Assembly (NCBI GenBank): GCA_963920575.1
Contig: OY986970.1
Location: 14,529,588 to 14,593,587, forward strand
Direction: 5' to 3'
Length of the DNA: 64,000 nucleotides
Origin: Narthecium ossifragum
Lineage: Eukaryota; Streptophyta; Magnoliopsida; Dioscoreales; Nartheciaceae
The notes under the pieces: generated by a model
What the model saw: the letters and a program-made list of their open reading frames with translations, nothing else
What the model was told of the DNA's origin: nothing
Databases searched by the model: none
Shown here: piece by piece, positions 10,245-22,381 of the stretch
How positions within the stretch are numbered: the stretch's first letter is position 1
How the letters are laid out: each line of letters opens with the position of its first letter
Made by a program: the position numbers and the translations under genes

Positions 10245-11678
10245 TGATAAGTCACTAAATGTTCATGATTGAACCCCTTAACTTAGCTGTGTTAGGCCTA
10301 GAGTGTTTGTATTTGATAGCTTGTTAGTTGATTTCAGGTTTGATCATGCTTTGAGAAGAAATGCAAGAAATTCGGTTAATATGCTGAAATACACTGCTCT
10401 GTCGACTGTTAGCATAATATTCACCAGAAATTATGCTTATCTTCAAATATTCTGAAATTTGAATGACAGTTAATAGACATCAAGACGTACAACTTTCATG
10501 TTGAACACTTTCAGAGATTCCAGATGGATTGATAGCAGTTTGGGAAAAGATGAAGATAATTAGCTGCTGGAAGACTGGTCCGTCAACGCGTGGGAGAATA
10601 TTCGCCAAATATTCTAGTTAAGTCCAAATATTGCAAACTCTTCGGGACAGGACAGAGGACTTCCAGATCTACATCTTTTGCGTTGGACTAATTCTCAAAT
10701 TCCGAACCGGTTGAGCCCAGTCGCGATTGGAAGAAGCTGTCAGGGTTGGACCAGGAATTCCGAGTTGTACTTGAGGTCTAACTTAACCCTAAAACCCTAA
10801 TCCGGGAATTAACATATAAAAAGGGTTTTGTTAGCCAAAAACCAGAGGCCCCCATAGAGAGAAAAAGAGGAATTCGGATTGGAGAAGAAGACGGAGATGC
10901 GGTGTGAATCCCTAACTTTCTTCATCGAATACATGGATCTCATCCAAAAGATGAGTTGCAAAACTCTTACTTAGGGATCTCATGAAACTTTAGTGTAGCT
11001 TTCTTGTATTTTCTAGTTTGATTCTTGTATCTTTTCAAAGACATGATCCTATGAATATGATTTTATTTTATAAAGAGTTGAGGGAACAGAGTTCCTCGAC
11101 GTATATTCAGACCTACTTGATTGATGTGCTTGATGGTAGAGATTCGTAGGATGGTTTTCATGTTGCTTTTGTGGATGCCTTTGAGATACTCTATGCTAGA
11201 GGAAGATAGGTTGTACTCAGATTAAGTTCGAAGACAATCTATATTAAGTTTGGATAGGTTATGCCTTAGGAAAACAATTGCATTATTTTAGGGATTCATG
11301 TAAGCTTAAGAAGCTATGAATCCATAATGTCGAGATAAGAAACAAGATGATAACTAGAGAATACAGGAAGTGAAGCTAAAGTGGATTGAGTAATCCCTAG
11401 GTTTTCTCTCATTGATCTATTTTAATTTCGTTAATCGCTTTCTTAATTAGTTTTAATTAATCAATTTCTAAAAACCCTAAATCAATCATTCTTCGCTTTA
11501 GGATTAGAGTGTTGAGAGTTAATTCTGATTTTTCTTCATTCGTAAACAAGTTTTTCCTGAGGACCGACCCCGTATTTCACCATTATTCTATCTTCTTAAT
11601 TTAGTGTTGAAAGAAAGGTTTATAAATTTCTAAATTGCGTTTTGCATACGTTTTAACGACGACGTTTGTGAGCGATCA
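10245..11678 (+). repeat. 5' LTR of Athila element
   Basis: Begins TGATAAGTCACTAAATG and ends GTGAGCGATCA. A TATA-like box TATAAA lies at 10815..10820. Matches 20949..22381. Confidence 0.85.
10815..10820 (+). promoter_or_regulatory. TATA-like box in Athila 5' LTR
   Basis: AACATATAAAAAGGG precedes the probable transcribed region and is repeated in the 3' LTR near 21518. Confidence 0.45.
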
Positions 11679-11683
11679 ATTTT

Positions 11684-11701
11684 TGGCGCCGTTGCTGAGG
11701 A
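11684..11701 (+). promoter_or_regulatory. Primer-binding site (Asp tRNA type)
   Basis: TGGCGCCGTTGCTGAGGA follows the 5' LTR by 5 bp. It matches the Athila-type aspartate-tRNA site except for a few changes near its end. Confidence 0.75.
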
Positions 11702-11865
11702 AAATCTTTTGATTTATAACGGAGTATCGATTTAATCTTCTCTTAACTCCTTTTCTGAGCGTAGTTTGATTCTTATTTTTATTTAAGTTATTTTACATTT
11801 TTTAGGATTTTTCTGACAATTTTCTGGAATTTTTGCAGCGCTGGAATGATCTTCCGTTGAAGACC

Positions 11866-12100
11866 ACTGACGGTCGACCGCGACATCGACCGCCGGATCG
11901 ACCGTCGCTCTCTACGATAGCCACGGTCGACCGCGACATCGTCTGTGCGTCTCTGTCAAAAATAAAGCCTCCCACGGTCGATACGAGGATCGACCGCCGC
12001 GTCTTCAAGTAAGGGTGCATAATTCCACGGTCGACCGCGAGCAAGCCACGGTCGACCGCGAGTCATCCACGGTCGACCGCGAGATCGACCGTGAGCGCAT
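11866..12100. repeat. GGTCGACC palindrome array in Athila leader (array 2)
   Basis: Between the primer-binding site and gag, the core CACGGTCGACCGCGA recurs about every 20-60 bp (for example near 11871, 11926, 12026, 12047, 12068). Related TCGACCG half-palindromes lie between. Confidence 0.75.
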
Positions 12101-12211
12101 TCAGGTTAGTTTTATTGTTTTAAATTTCTTTCCTTTCAATCTTTGTTTTCCGGATTTTCTCCTCTCCTCCGAACATTCTGTTTTCTTTTTCTCTTTTTGG
12201 TGTGATTTTGC

Positions 12212-13510
12212 ATGCAAGGTAGACGATCCCTACATAACCCATTGGAACCTTTGGATCTAGAAATAGAGACCACACTTCGAACCGCTAGAACCTTAGCACA
12301 AAAGTCTCTAAGTAACTACCAGGAAGCCATAAGCAATTTGCAATTCTTAATGGCTGAACACGAGGAACATGTCATTGACCCTAATGATAACATGGGTAGG
12401 GGTGGAAATGATAACAATAATAGAGAAGTCCCAATTAGGAATCACTTCCTACCTGGACCTTATACCTATGCTTCTTGTATCAACCCACCGACCATCAATG
12501 CTACCCATTATGAGATTAAGCCTAACTGGATTACAGCCTTACCTTCTTTCTATGGGCGTGAGAATGAGGACCCTTATGGACACATTGCTAGCTTTCTTGA
12601 AATCCTATCCATGTTCAAACTTCAGCATTTTAATGATGATGCCTTTCGACTCAAGCTCTTCCCTTTTTCTTTGAAAGACAAGGCTAAACATTGGCTCCAA
12701 ACTTTAGCGCCAAATTCGATTTCAACATGGGACCAACTTCAGGATGCTTTCCTTAAGAAATATTTCTCGATCATTAAAACTCAAAATTATCGAACCATGA
12801 TTATCTCTTTCAAGCAAAATGAAGATGAGATGTTTCATGAAGCTTGGGAAAGATTTAAGGATCTTCTTAGAGAGTGTCCCCATCATGAGGTACCTGAGTG
12901 GCAGTTAGCCCATTCATTTTATAATGGTCTTAATGATCGTTATAGGACAATGGTCAAAGCTTGCTGCGGGGGTGTTGTTCTTAGTAAGCCATGGACCGCC
13001 CTTTGGGAAATGTATGATAATCTTGCTGAAAATTCACAACACAATGCCTCAGTCTCTAGGAGTCGGTCTCCCACTGTTCGTAATTCTCGGGGAATTCATG
13101 AAATTTCTGAAGTCCAAAGTCTCTCCGCACAAGTAGCCCTCCTAACTAAAGACTTAAACCAGTTGAAAACAGGCCAATCTCTTGCTCAACAATTGCCTAA
13201 TACTTCTCGTGAAATCTGTGCCCTTTGCCTTAATTCTGATCACCATATTACCGATTGTCATCTGGCCCCCAATTTCCCTGACTTTGTTCAGGAACAAGTT
13301 AATGCAACCTATGGTTTTTCCAAACCTCAAAATAACCCTTATTCGAATACCCATAATCCAGGTTGGAGAAATCACCTAATTTTAGTTGGAAGCCACAACA
13401 ATCAAGTAATTTTCCAGGGCAAAGCAACACAACTAATCCTTCTGCTTTTAAGTACCCAGCTAAACCTTCTGCAAATCCAAATCCTGGGTACCCTCCGCAA
13501 CCAACTTTAG
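12212..13510 (+). pseudogene. Athila gag, first reading frame
   Basis: The frame contains the plant retrotransposon Gag core (HWLQTLAPNSISTWDQLQDAF, read as KHWLQTL and STWDQLQDAF) and the block HEAWERFKDLLRECPHHE at about residues 210-227. A CCHC knuckle, CALCLNSDHHITDC, lies at about 336-349. Gag would assemble the cytoplasmic particle that packages element RNA. The coding sense moves to another frame near 13370, where a one-base change breaks Gag. The last 45 residues here are out of frame. The start is uncertain; the first strong Gag-like residues appear near 12440. Confidence 0.7.
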
Positions 13511-14742
13511 CCTCTCAAACCCAATCCTCTTCTGAACCAACTTTAAGTTCCCTCCTTTCAGCTATGACTGCCATGAATGACAACATCAATTCAAACATTA
13601 GTGGCATAAGAAGCGATTTGACAAGTGAAGTCTCTAAAATTCAGAACTATGTTTCTAGAATAGAGAACCAGTGTAATTCCAATACCCAATCCATTGCTAA
13701 ACTTGAGAACTCACTGGGCCAACTGTCTAACATTATAGCCAAAAGAGAGGAAGGTCATTTGCCAAGTCAATCGGTCACAAACCCCAGAGGCCAGCACTAT
13801 GTAGAAAGCCAAAACTTAGAGAGTGCCAAAGCCGTTGTGACCCTTAGAAGTGGAAAAACAGTAGATAACCAAATAGGTGAACCTGTCAATCTGGATGATC
13901 AAACACCCGATCCGACAACCAAGCGTCCAGCCCAAGATAATTCTCATTTTTCTTCTAATATTGACACATCTGATTCTAGAGAGCCTGATCCAGATAAATA
14001 TATCCCTAAAGTCCCTTTTCCAGCAGCTCTGAAGGACCCTTCGTCAACCATAAAAGCCCGAAAAACTGCCGAAGAGATCCTGGAAACTTTTAAGCAAGTC
14101 AACATCAACATTCCTTTTCTTGATGCCATTAGACAGATTCCTTCTTATGCCAAATTTCTTAAGGATCTGTGCACCCATAAACGCCAGGCTAAATCCAAAG
14201 TGTCTAAAAAGATCTTCCTCACGGAACAGGTTAGTTCTATCTTAAAACATGATACACCTCCCAAACTAAAAGATCCTGGTACCCCTACAATACCTTGTTA
14301 TATAGGAGACTACCATATTGATGGTGCCCTTCTTGATTTAGGTGCCAGTGTGAACCTTATGCCCTATTACCTTTATAAAGAATTTGGGATGGGAGAACTT
14401 AAACAGACACTTGTGATTTTGCAATTAGCTGATAGGTCAATTAAGACACCTAGAGGTATCCTAGAAGATGTTTTAGTCAAGGTGGATAATTTCTTCTTTC
14501 CTGTGGACTTTGTTGTCTTAGACATGGAACCTGCTCTCCACTACAAAAAGACTGTACCTATTATCCTAGGACGTCCCTTTTTGGCCACAGCTAATGTGTG
14601 CATAAATTGTAGAACTGGGGTGATGGATGTTTCCTTTGGTCACATGCATGTTAAATTGAATATTTTTAAAACTGCATGCTTGCCTGAGCCTGAAGATGAT
14701 GAATGCTTTAATGTTGACATTTTGACTGAATGTATTGATTAG
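13363..14742 (+). pseudogene. Athila gag C-terminus and protease, second reading frame
   Basis: This frame picks up Gag after the frameshift near 13370 (FSWKPQQSSNF). It continues through a Ser/Asn-rich coiled-coil-like part (about residues 60-130), a VVTLRSGK motif, and the protease. The active site reads LLDLGASVNLMP (Asp at about residue 325), the DLGAS variant usual in Athila, followed by LGRPFLATA. A TAG at 14740 separates it from polymerase, which continues in the same frame. This could be a mutated CAG or a read-through point. Confidence 0.7.
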
Positions 14743-14754
14743 AGATCGCATGCT

Positions 14755-17103
14755 ATGATTTTTGATAAATTAACTGGTGGTCTGCATGATTATGACTCTG
14801 ACAGTGATGATGATGTTAATTTAGAAAGTGCACAATCGGAAGATGATAGGGGAACACATATGGATTCTGGACCGACCGATCGGCCTCTTGGGCGATCGGT
14901 CGCTCCAGATCCGACCGATCGCACACCTGAGCGACCGGTCGGTCATGATTCTGGAAATGGCCGTGAGACCGTCGCCTGGGTTGTTGAACCCCTTCCATCA
15001 CTCTCATCAACTCCTGCTCCTACCTCACTGGAGTCACCACCTGAACTTGAACTTAAACCACTACCTAAAATTCTAAAATATGTTTTCCTTGGACTAAACT
15101 CTACTCTTCCCATTATCATTTCGTCATCCTTGTCTTCTGATCAGGAGAGTCAACTTCTTAATGTTCTTAAGGATCATAAGAAAGCAATAGGTTGGACGGT
15201 CGCTGATTTGAAAGGTATTGATCCCTCGATTTGTATGCATAAAATTCACTTAGAGGATGAGTCTAAAACTGTTAGGGAAATGCAACGTCGTCTGAATCCG
15301 AATATGAAAGAGGTAGTGAAGAAAGAAGTGGTGAAACTGTTAGATGCCGGTATTATATACCCAATTTCTGATAGTCAGTGGGTTAGCCCTACGCAGGTAG
15401 TACCTAAGAAATCTGGTCTAACCGTGGTGGAAAATGATAAAGGAGAGCAAATCCCGATGCGCCAAACTACGGGATGGCGAGTTTGTATTGACTATCGGAA
15501 ACTTAATGCTCTAACTAGAAAAGATCACTTCCCTCTTCCTTTCATTGATCAAATCTTAGAAAGACTTTCCGGCCAGAGCTATTATTGTTTTCTAGATGGA
15601 TATTCAGGGTATAACCAAGTTGCAGTTGATCCTCAAGATCAGGAGAAGACTACTTTTACTTGTCCTTTCGGTACTTTTGCTTATCGTAGGATGCCTTTTG
15701 GTCTTTGTAATGCACCGGCGACATTCCAAAGGTGTATGATGGCCATCTTCTCTGACATGATCGATAAATTTCTTGAAGTCTTTATGGATGATTTTTCGGT
15801 GTTTGGAAATTCTTTTGAATCTTGTTTAGACAATCTCTCTAAAGTTCTTGATCGATGCATTGAAACCAATCTTGTTCTTAGTTGGGAAAAGAGTCACTTC
15901 ATGGTTCAAGAAGGAATCGTGTTAGGGCACATTGTTTCAAAACGTGGTATAGAGGTCGATAGGGCTAAAGTTGAGTTAATTTCTAAATTACCTCCACCAA
16001 CTTCTGTGTGTCAAATTCGCTCTTTTCTGGGTCATGCTGGATTTTACCGCCGTTTCATCAAAGATTTCTCTACAATTTCACGACCCTTATGTGAATTACT
16101 AGCCAAGGATGTCCCCTTTGTCTTCAATGATGCGTGTTTGACTGCTTTCAAGACTATTCGTGATTTACTATCTACCGCACCTATCGTTCATTCACCTGAT
16201 TATTCCCTACCTTTTGAGCTAATGTGTGATGCCTCTGATTCGGCTATACGAGCTGTGTTAGGACAGCGAGTAAATAAAATGTCGCAAGTGATCTATTATG
16301 CTAGCAAGATCCTCTCTGAGTCTCAATTAAATTATACGACTACTGAGAAAGAGTTGTTAGCACTAATTTTTGCATTGGAAAAGTTCCGTTCCTATCTCCT
16401 AGGCTCCAAGATCATTATCTATACTGATCATGCCGCTCTGCGATATCTTTTAGCCAAAAAGGATGCCAAACCTAGACTGATTCGTTGGATCTTGCTGTTG
16501 CAAGAATTTGATCTAGAAATTAGGGATAAGAAGGGTTCAGAAAATGTAGTTGCTGACCACTTGTCTCGCCTACCCTTGGAACATATTCTTGATGGAACTC
16601 CTGTTGACACGTCCTTTCCCGATGAGCATCTCTTTCACGTGAACCGTCTTTCGTTGCCTTGGTATGCACATATAGTTAACTATCTTGTTTCCGGCAAGCT
16701 TCCTGACTCTTGGTCTAAAAATATTACAGATAGATTCTTTTCTCATATCAAATATTATATATGGGAAGACCCTGAGTTATTTAAGCATTGTTATGATCAA
16801 GTAATCCGTAAGTGTGTGCCTGAATCAGAGGTCCATGATATTCTCACTTTCTGTCATACACATGCATGTGGTGGTCATTTCTCAGGAAAGAAAACTGCTG
16901 CAAAGGTTTTACAAAGTGGATTCTATTGGCCAACGATTTTTAAGGATGCTCATAATTTTTGCCAATCTTGTATTAGGTGTCAAAAGACTGGAAATATCTC
17001 TCGTAGGAATGAGATGCCTCAAACGCCGATCTTAGTTGCCGATATTTTTGACATTTGGGGCATTGATTTCATGGGTCCGTTTCCACCTTCCTTTGGTTTT
17101 TAG
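14755..17103 (+). pseudogene. Athila polymerase: reverse transcriptase, RNase H, integrase N-terminus
   Basis: 782 codons. An N-terminal linker (about 38-65) is Asp/Pro/Arg-rich because palindrome array 3 lies inside it. Reverse transcriptase spans about residues 170-410 with [11 protein letters not shown], the catalytic block [10 protein letters not shown] and the FMDD box (343-346). RNase H follows ([39 protein letters not shown]). The integrase zinc-binding part HTHACGGH...CQSCIRCQK lies near 700-745. The integrase core starts at WGIDFMGPF and is cut by a TAG at 17101. The frame is otherwise intact and continues downstream in the same phase. Confidence 0.85.
14872..14945. repeat. GACCGATCGG palindrome array inside polymerase linker (array 3)
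   Basis: Four spaced copies of CCGATCGGTC or GACCGGTCGG-like motifs, read in frame as Pro/Thr/Asp/Arg-rich residues. Confidence 0.6.
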
Positions 17104-17955
17104 TATATCCTTGTAGCTGTTGACTACGTGTCTAAATGGGTAGAAGCTATAGCAACCAAGTCGAATAATCATAAAGTTGTGGTTAAATTTCTTCAAAGTA
17201 ATATCTTTTCTCGATTTGGTTGTCCTCGTGCGATTATTAGTGATGGTGGTTCTCATTTCAATAATCAACATTTTGCTTCCCTTCTTAGAAAGTATTCTAT
17301 TACTCATAAGGTCGCCACCCCTTATCATCCTCAGACCAGTGGCCAAGTAGAACTTTCTAATAGGGAAATAAAACGTATCTTAGAGAAAACCGTTCGCATT
17401 GACTTCACAGATTGGGCCATAAAGCTAGATGATGCACTGTGGGCTTACAGGACTGCTTATAAAACGCCTATCGGTAGGTCCCCATATCGATTAGTTTTTG
17501 GTAAGCCTTGTCATTTACCTGTTGAATTAGAGCATCGGGCTATGTGGGCCATTAAAAAGCTTAATACTGATATCAATGCCGCCACAACACATAGGAAGCT
17601 TAGTTTATGTGAACTTGAGGAAATTCGCAATGAGACATATTTGAATTCCAAGATCTATAAAGACAAAACAAAAGCTTTTCATGATAAACACATTTTGAGA
17701 AGGACTTTTGTTGTTGGGCAGAAAGTGTGGCTTTTCAATGCCAAATTACGCCTTTTCCCTGGTAAATTACGGTCTAGATGGTCCGGGCCTTTTATCATAA
17801 ATAACGTATTCACGCATGGTGCCGTAGAAATCCGCAATCCACACACGAATGAGATTTTCACTGTTAATGGGCACAGATTAAAGCATTATGTGGAGGATAT
17901 CATTCATGGTGAGGTTATTGAGTCCGTCGAGCTGACGGATCCATGCTTTAAGTGA
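17104..17955 (+). pseudogene. Athila integrase, catalytic core and C-terminus
   Basis: Same frame as polymerase, after the TAG at 17101..17103. It contains [15 protein letters not shown] (first catalytic Asp region), [11 protein letters not shown] (second Asp) and [13 protein letters not shown] with the catalytic Glu. A C-terminal stretch with [20 protein letters not shown], typical of plant gypsy integrases, ends at LTDPCFK. Integrase would join element cDNA to host DNA in the nucleus. Apart from the single stop codon, all three acidic residues are present. Confidence 0.8.
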
Positions 17956-17966
17956 TCCTTTTATGG

Positions 17967-18014
17967 ACGTCGAGCGAAAGACGTAAAATTACGCGCTTCC
18001 TGGGAGGCAACCCA
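17967..18014 (+). ncRNA. Post-integrase double-hairpin motif (copy 1)
   Basis: Twelve bases after the integrase stop, ACGTC (17967..17971) can pair with GACGT (17980..17984). About 16 nt later TGGG and CCCA enclose AGGCAA (18001..18014). The same arrangement occurs at 26712..26759 and at 50268..50314 (minus). Classed as a putative RNA structure, not a separate transcript. Confidence 0.5.
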
Positions 18015-18136
18015 GTCTTATGTTTTTTTTTTCCTTAGCTTTTTAGAATTGTTTTGATTTTTTTGGATTTTTCCATGATTTTTCCGATTTTTCTATAATT
18101 TTCTGTGATTTTGTTTAGAAAATCGAATTCCTAGAT

Positions 18137-18470
18137 CACGGTCGACCGCCACATCGACCGGTGCTTCGACCGTCCGTCTCTGTCCCAAAAACAGTCTCTC
18201 ACGGTCACTGCATCGATCGACCGTCGGCGCATCCATACCTATCATTTCAGTCACGATCGACCGCCGCATCAACCGGTGCATCGACCGTCCGTCTCTGTCA
18301 CGAAAATAGCCTCTCACGGTCGATGCACGGATCGACCGTCGGCGTATGTTGGCATATCACGGTCGATCGACCGATCGACCGTCGGCTTATTTTATCCTCT
18401 CATGATCGACCGTCGCCATAGTAGTTCATGATCACCCTATCCCACGGTCGACCGTGGGATCGACCGCCAA
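18137..18470. repeat. GGTCGACC / ATCGACCG palindrome array (array 4)
   Basis: Many copies of CACGGTCGACCG, ATCGACCGTC and related forms lie between integrase and the 3' ORF of the Athila element. The unit from about 18140 to 18230 is partly repeated at 18255..18345. Confidence 0.75.
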
Positions 18471-18733
18471 TATTGTTTTTTCTGCTCGAGCGGAACTTTA
18501 CTCGGATTTAACTCCTACTCCTACTCGATTTCGTACCCTAACTCAACTTAGAGTTTATCCTCTATTTAAATCCGCCCGTTCCTGACTTCCTAGGGTATCT
18601 TTTCTTCTTTGATCATCAACTTCCTTCCATCGTCACGTCTCTTCTCTGTTCTTCCTCTGCGTTCCTGAGTTCCTTCGTGACCATCATTGATCTCTTCTCT
18701 GTTCTTCCTTTGCTTTCCTGAGTTACTTCTGAG

Positions 18734-19249
18734 ATGTCTCGATCAAGCCAATCCTCCTACTATTCTGATGATAGTCCGCCCCGCTCTCCGATGCCCGACT
18801 TCGCACCTGGATCTCCAATGTCACAGGCATCGTGGTTCTCCTCCGATGAGGACTCGATGAGCACTGCCGATTCTTCACCACCACCATCACCACCCACAGT
18901 CTTATGCTTTCCGCCTCAAGTTCGTTCTGAAGATGTTGCACCTGGTGATTCCTCTGACACCTATCCTAATGGTTTTGAGTTCTATGGACCGTTAGCTCCA
19001 GCAGAGTTGTTTGCCCGCATTGTTTATGATATTCAGCATGCTCCAAACCTGGACGATCCCTGGGTCTCCTTTGAGAGTCCTGGCGGCTCAAAACTTGTCG
19101 TGCCACCACGCTCCCTCATTGATCCCGCTCTTCTCACGCCTCCTGATTCGCCGTATGCATCGGATGATCCTGACCGTCCACCGACGCCGATGTCCAGTGA
19201 TTATGATTCTGACGATGAAGCTAGCGAGGAGGAGACGGATGACGACTGA
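18734..19249 (+). CDS. Acidic Ser/Pro-rich protein encoded downstream of integrase in Athila
   Basis: A 171-codon ORF in the 3' region, where Athila relatives may carry an extra (sometimes env-like) ORF. It begins MSRSSQSSYYSDDSPPRSP. It contains one ordered-looking block, FEFYGPLAPAELFARIVYDI (about residues 76-95), and ends in SDYDSDDEASEEETDDD. I see no signal peptide, no membrane segment and no zinc motif, so an envelope-type role is not supported. The upstream 250 bp are pyrimidine-rich with repeated CTTCTCTGTTCTTCC. I do not recognise the family. It is intact while gag and integrase are broken. Confidence 0.5.
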   Translation: MSRSSQSSYYSDDSPPRSPMPDFAPGSPMSQASWFSSDEDSMSTADSSPPPSPPTVLCFPPQVRSEDVAPGDSSDTYPNGFEFYGPLAPAELFARIVYDIQHAPNLDDPWVSFESPGGSKLVVPPRSLIDPALLTPPDSPYASDDPDRPPTPMSSDYDSDDEASEEETDDD

Positions 19250-19844
19250 AGAGTTTTGCTGATTTAGTTTCTTTAGGACTCTCTTCGTAGTTGATTGTTT
19301 TTCTAGTTTCCTTTTATCGTGGTGAGATGGTTTACTATAGAGTGGCTTGAGCAGTGAGCTTTTATTTTGGATTAGATTTTCTATGTTATTTTGGATTCAT
19401 GTCGATATTGGAACATCAATTTTTATGCTTAATAAAGTTTTAGGATCTTTTGCCAATTGTTGCCTTTATACATTTCAGCTTTCCTTTGGGCTATATTTAT
19501 CATTCTATTTTCTTTGATCTTTTGGAAAGGTATATTGTTATGGCAGGTGTTCCTTTGGAACTTATTAAGGGGCGCATGTTACAAATCCAAGATGATCCAT
19601 CAGGGGGCTATTCTTCCATTGTTATATTTGTCTCTATTGTTTAATGATGCTTTCTATGGTTTTCTTTGTTTCATCTCTTCTAGAGACATGACTCTATTCC
19701 CTAGCGATGTATTTTTCTTGTGGGCGGGTGTGGTCATCATCTTCCATGTAAGCCAACTACCTGTGGCGCGATATTTACGGTGCCCTCTACCCTTTTTCCT
19801 TGCGTTATTTTTATGACTTAGTGTAATTGGGGACAATTACATTC

Positions 19845-19855
19845 AAGTTGGGGGG
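19845..19855 (+). promoter_or_regulatory. Internal polypurine-tract-like site (Athila)
   Basis: AAGTTGGGGGG lies about 1.1 kb upstream of the LTR-proximal tract and is preceded by GGACAATTACATTC. Equivalent sites occur at 27946..27955 and 50028..50039 (minus). Confidence 0.4.
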
Positions 19856-20223
19856 TAGATTCTAGGAATTCAATTTTTATTTTTATACATCCCTTGAAAT
19901 ATGTCAAAAGGATGAAATTATGATATGATTTGACAAAGATGCATGTTTTAGAAATTTATCTTATGAATTATTTTGAGACTTGTATGCCATATAAGAAATA
20001 GTAAATTTTTACTATGCATGACACTATTTCTATACTTTAACACTTTTACCATGATTTAAGGATAACTTGACATATCCTAATGCACATGTTCACTTCCACA
20101 TGTTAAGGGGTTGATATTAGATTCTAAGCATGATACTAGGATAGATTTACAATTTTATGTCATGACACAAAAAAGACATGAACACATGCAAGTATCTGAG
20201 TATGCGAAAAAAAAAAAAGGATC

Positions 20224-20283
20224 TTCAACTTAGTAACCGGGCAGTGTGCCTAGCCAGCGTGGTGTTCACGTAAAACGGTTGAA
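20224..20283 (+). ncRNA. Athila 3' UTR stem-loop motif, copy 1a
   Basis: Closing stem TTCAAC / GTTGAA. Conserved AGTAACCGGG, then an inner hairpin around CCTAGCC, then CACGTAAAA. First of two tandem copies in this element. A putative cis-acting RNA structure; see findings. Confidence 0.6.
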
Positions 20284-20343
20284 TTTCCTAAGAACAAGTT
20301 CTGGAGCTTGATAAAGCTGTGCCTAAACAAAACTATTAAGGGT

Positions 20344-20405
20344 TTTGCTAAGTAACCGGGTCTCTGCGCCTCAAGAAGCGGAGAGTGCTCGCGTAAAAAG
20401 GCAAA
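20344..20405 (+). ncRNA. Athila 3' UTR stem-loop motif, copy 1b
   Basis: Closing stem TTTGC / GCAAA. Conserved AGTAACCGGG, inner hairpin CTCTGCGC / GCGGAGAG, then CTCGCGTAAAAAGG. Confidence 0.6.
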
Positions 20406-20948
20406 GTGTCTGATAGTTGAGAAAAAAAAATGATGAAAAAAAAAACAGATATTGCTATGTGATAAGTGGAAAATATGTGTTGGATAGGATTGTGATCTTG
20501 AATAGTTGAAGTGTTTAGATATAATTGACGCTCTGAAGCATGTGGAACCCCAATCACACACAGGAGTGTTGAAGTTGTTTTTAATCATGATTAAATATGT
20601 TGAAGTGTTGGAAATATGTTATGACATGTTTTGATTTACTATGTTTTTATGCGACTATGAGTTGAAGGGTATATTTATGGATAGTAATTCTACTTCATGC
20701 ATTAGAGTTGATGAATATTGTGATTGATTTCTAATGGTATATTCAAAGGGATGCATAGATGTTTGTGGGTGTCATCCCTGAAAACCCTCAGGAGACTATA
20801 ACTCCTCCACTGGGGTAACCCAGGGGTTTAATGGCTTGTTGCACATGCTAAGTGCAATCGTGAGACCTACGAAAGTGGCTAGTTAGATTTATTGCTTTCA
20901 TTTTATCTTTTCTTTGCTCGAGGACTAGCAAAGTGTAAGTTGGGGGTG

Positions 20949-22381
20949 TGATAAGTCACTAAATGTTCATGATTGAACCCCTTAACTTAGCTGTGTTAGG
21001 CCTAGAGTGTTTGTATTTGATAGCTTGTTAGTTGATTTCGGTTTGATCATGCTTTGAGAAGAAATGCAAGAAATTCGGTTAATATGCTGAAATACACTGC
21101 TCTGTCGACTGTTAGCATAATATTCACCAGAAATTATGCTTATCTCCAAATATTCTGAAATTTGAATGACAGTTAATAGACATCAAGACGTACAACTTTC
21201 ATGTTGAACACTTTCAGAGATTCCAGATGGATTGATAGCAGTTTGGGAAAAGATGAAGATAATTAGCTGCTGGAAGACTGGTCCGTCAACGCGTGGGAGA
21301 ATATTCGCCAAATATTCTAGTTAAGTCAAAATATTGCAAACTCTTCGGAAGAGGATAGAGGACTTCCAGATATACATCTTTTGTATTGGACTCATTCTCA
21401 AATTCCGAACCGGTTGAGCCCAGTCGCGATTGGAAGAAGCTGTCAGGGTTGGACCAGGAATTCCGAGTTGTACTTGAGGTCTAACTTAACCCTAAAACCC
21501 TAATCCGGGAATTAACATATAAAAAGGGTTTTGTTAGCCAAAAACCAGAGGCCCCCATAGAGAGAAAAAGAGGAATTCAGATTGGAGAAGAAGACGGAGA
21601 TGCGGTGTGGATCCCTAACCTTCTTCATCGAATACATGGATCTCATTCAAAAGATGAGTGGCTAAACTCTTACTTAGGGATCTCATGAAACTTTAGTGTA
21701 GCTTTCTTGTATTTTCTAGTTTGATTCTTGTATCTTTTCAAAGACATGATCCTATGAATATGATTTTATTTTATAAAGAGTTGAGGGAACAGAGTTCCTC
21801 GACGTATATTCAGACCTACTTGATTGATGTGCTTGATGGTAGAGATTCGTAGGATGGTTTTCATGTTGCTTTTGTGGATGCCTTTGAGATACTCTATGCT
21901 AGATGAAGATAGGTTGTACTCAGATTAAGTTCGAAGACAATCTATGCTAAGTTTGGATAGGTTATGCCATAGGGAAACAATTGCATTATTTTAGGGAATC
22001 ATGTAAGCTTAAGAAGCTATGAATCCATAATGTCGAGATAAGAAACAAGATGATAACTAGAGAATACAGGAAGTGAAGTTAAAGTGGATTGAGTAATCCC
22101 TAGGTTTTCTCTCATTGATCTATTTTAATTTCGTTAATCGCTTTCTTAATTAGTTTTAATTAATCAATTTCCAAAAACCCTAAATCAATCCTTCTTCGCT
22201 TTAGGATTAGAGTGTTGAGAGTTAATTCTGATTTTTCTTCATTCGTAAACAAGTTTTCCCTGAGGACCGACCCCGTATTTCACCATTATTCTATCTTCTT
22301 AATTTAGTGTTGAAAGAAAGGTTTATAAATTTCTAAATTGCGTTTTGCATACGTTTTAACGACGACGTTTGTGAGCGATCA
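20949..22381 (+). repeat. 3' LTR of Athila element
   Basis: Follows the polypurine tract AAGTTGGGGG and ends GAGCGATCA. About 98 percent identical to 10245..11678 by eye. Confidence 0.85.

Larger units (their letters stand above)
10245..22381 (+). mobile_element. Nearly complete Athila-type Ty3/gypsy retrotransposon
   Basis: Two LTRs of about 1434 bp flank a primer-binding site beginning TGGCGCCGTTGC (aspartate-tRNA type, usual for Athila), gag, protease, reverse transcriptase, RNase H and integrase. A long 3' region with an extra ORF and structured motifs follows, then a polypurine tract. LTRs start TGATAAGTCACT and end GAGCGATCA. The flanking 5 bp are CCCTA (10240..10244) and CCCTC (22382..22386), a duplication with one mismatch. 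The LTRs differ at roughly 25 sites, so it is older than the 4779 element. It is inserted into LTR-A copy A1. Confidence 0.85.

Noticed and set aside
11684..11701. Possible tRNA gene fragments near LTR ends
   Set aside because: These are primer-binding sites complementary to tRNA 3' ends. No cloverleaf could be drawn.
18734..19249. Envelope-like gene in Athila
   Set aside because: The ORF sits in the right place but has no signal peptide or membrane segment.
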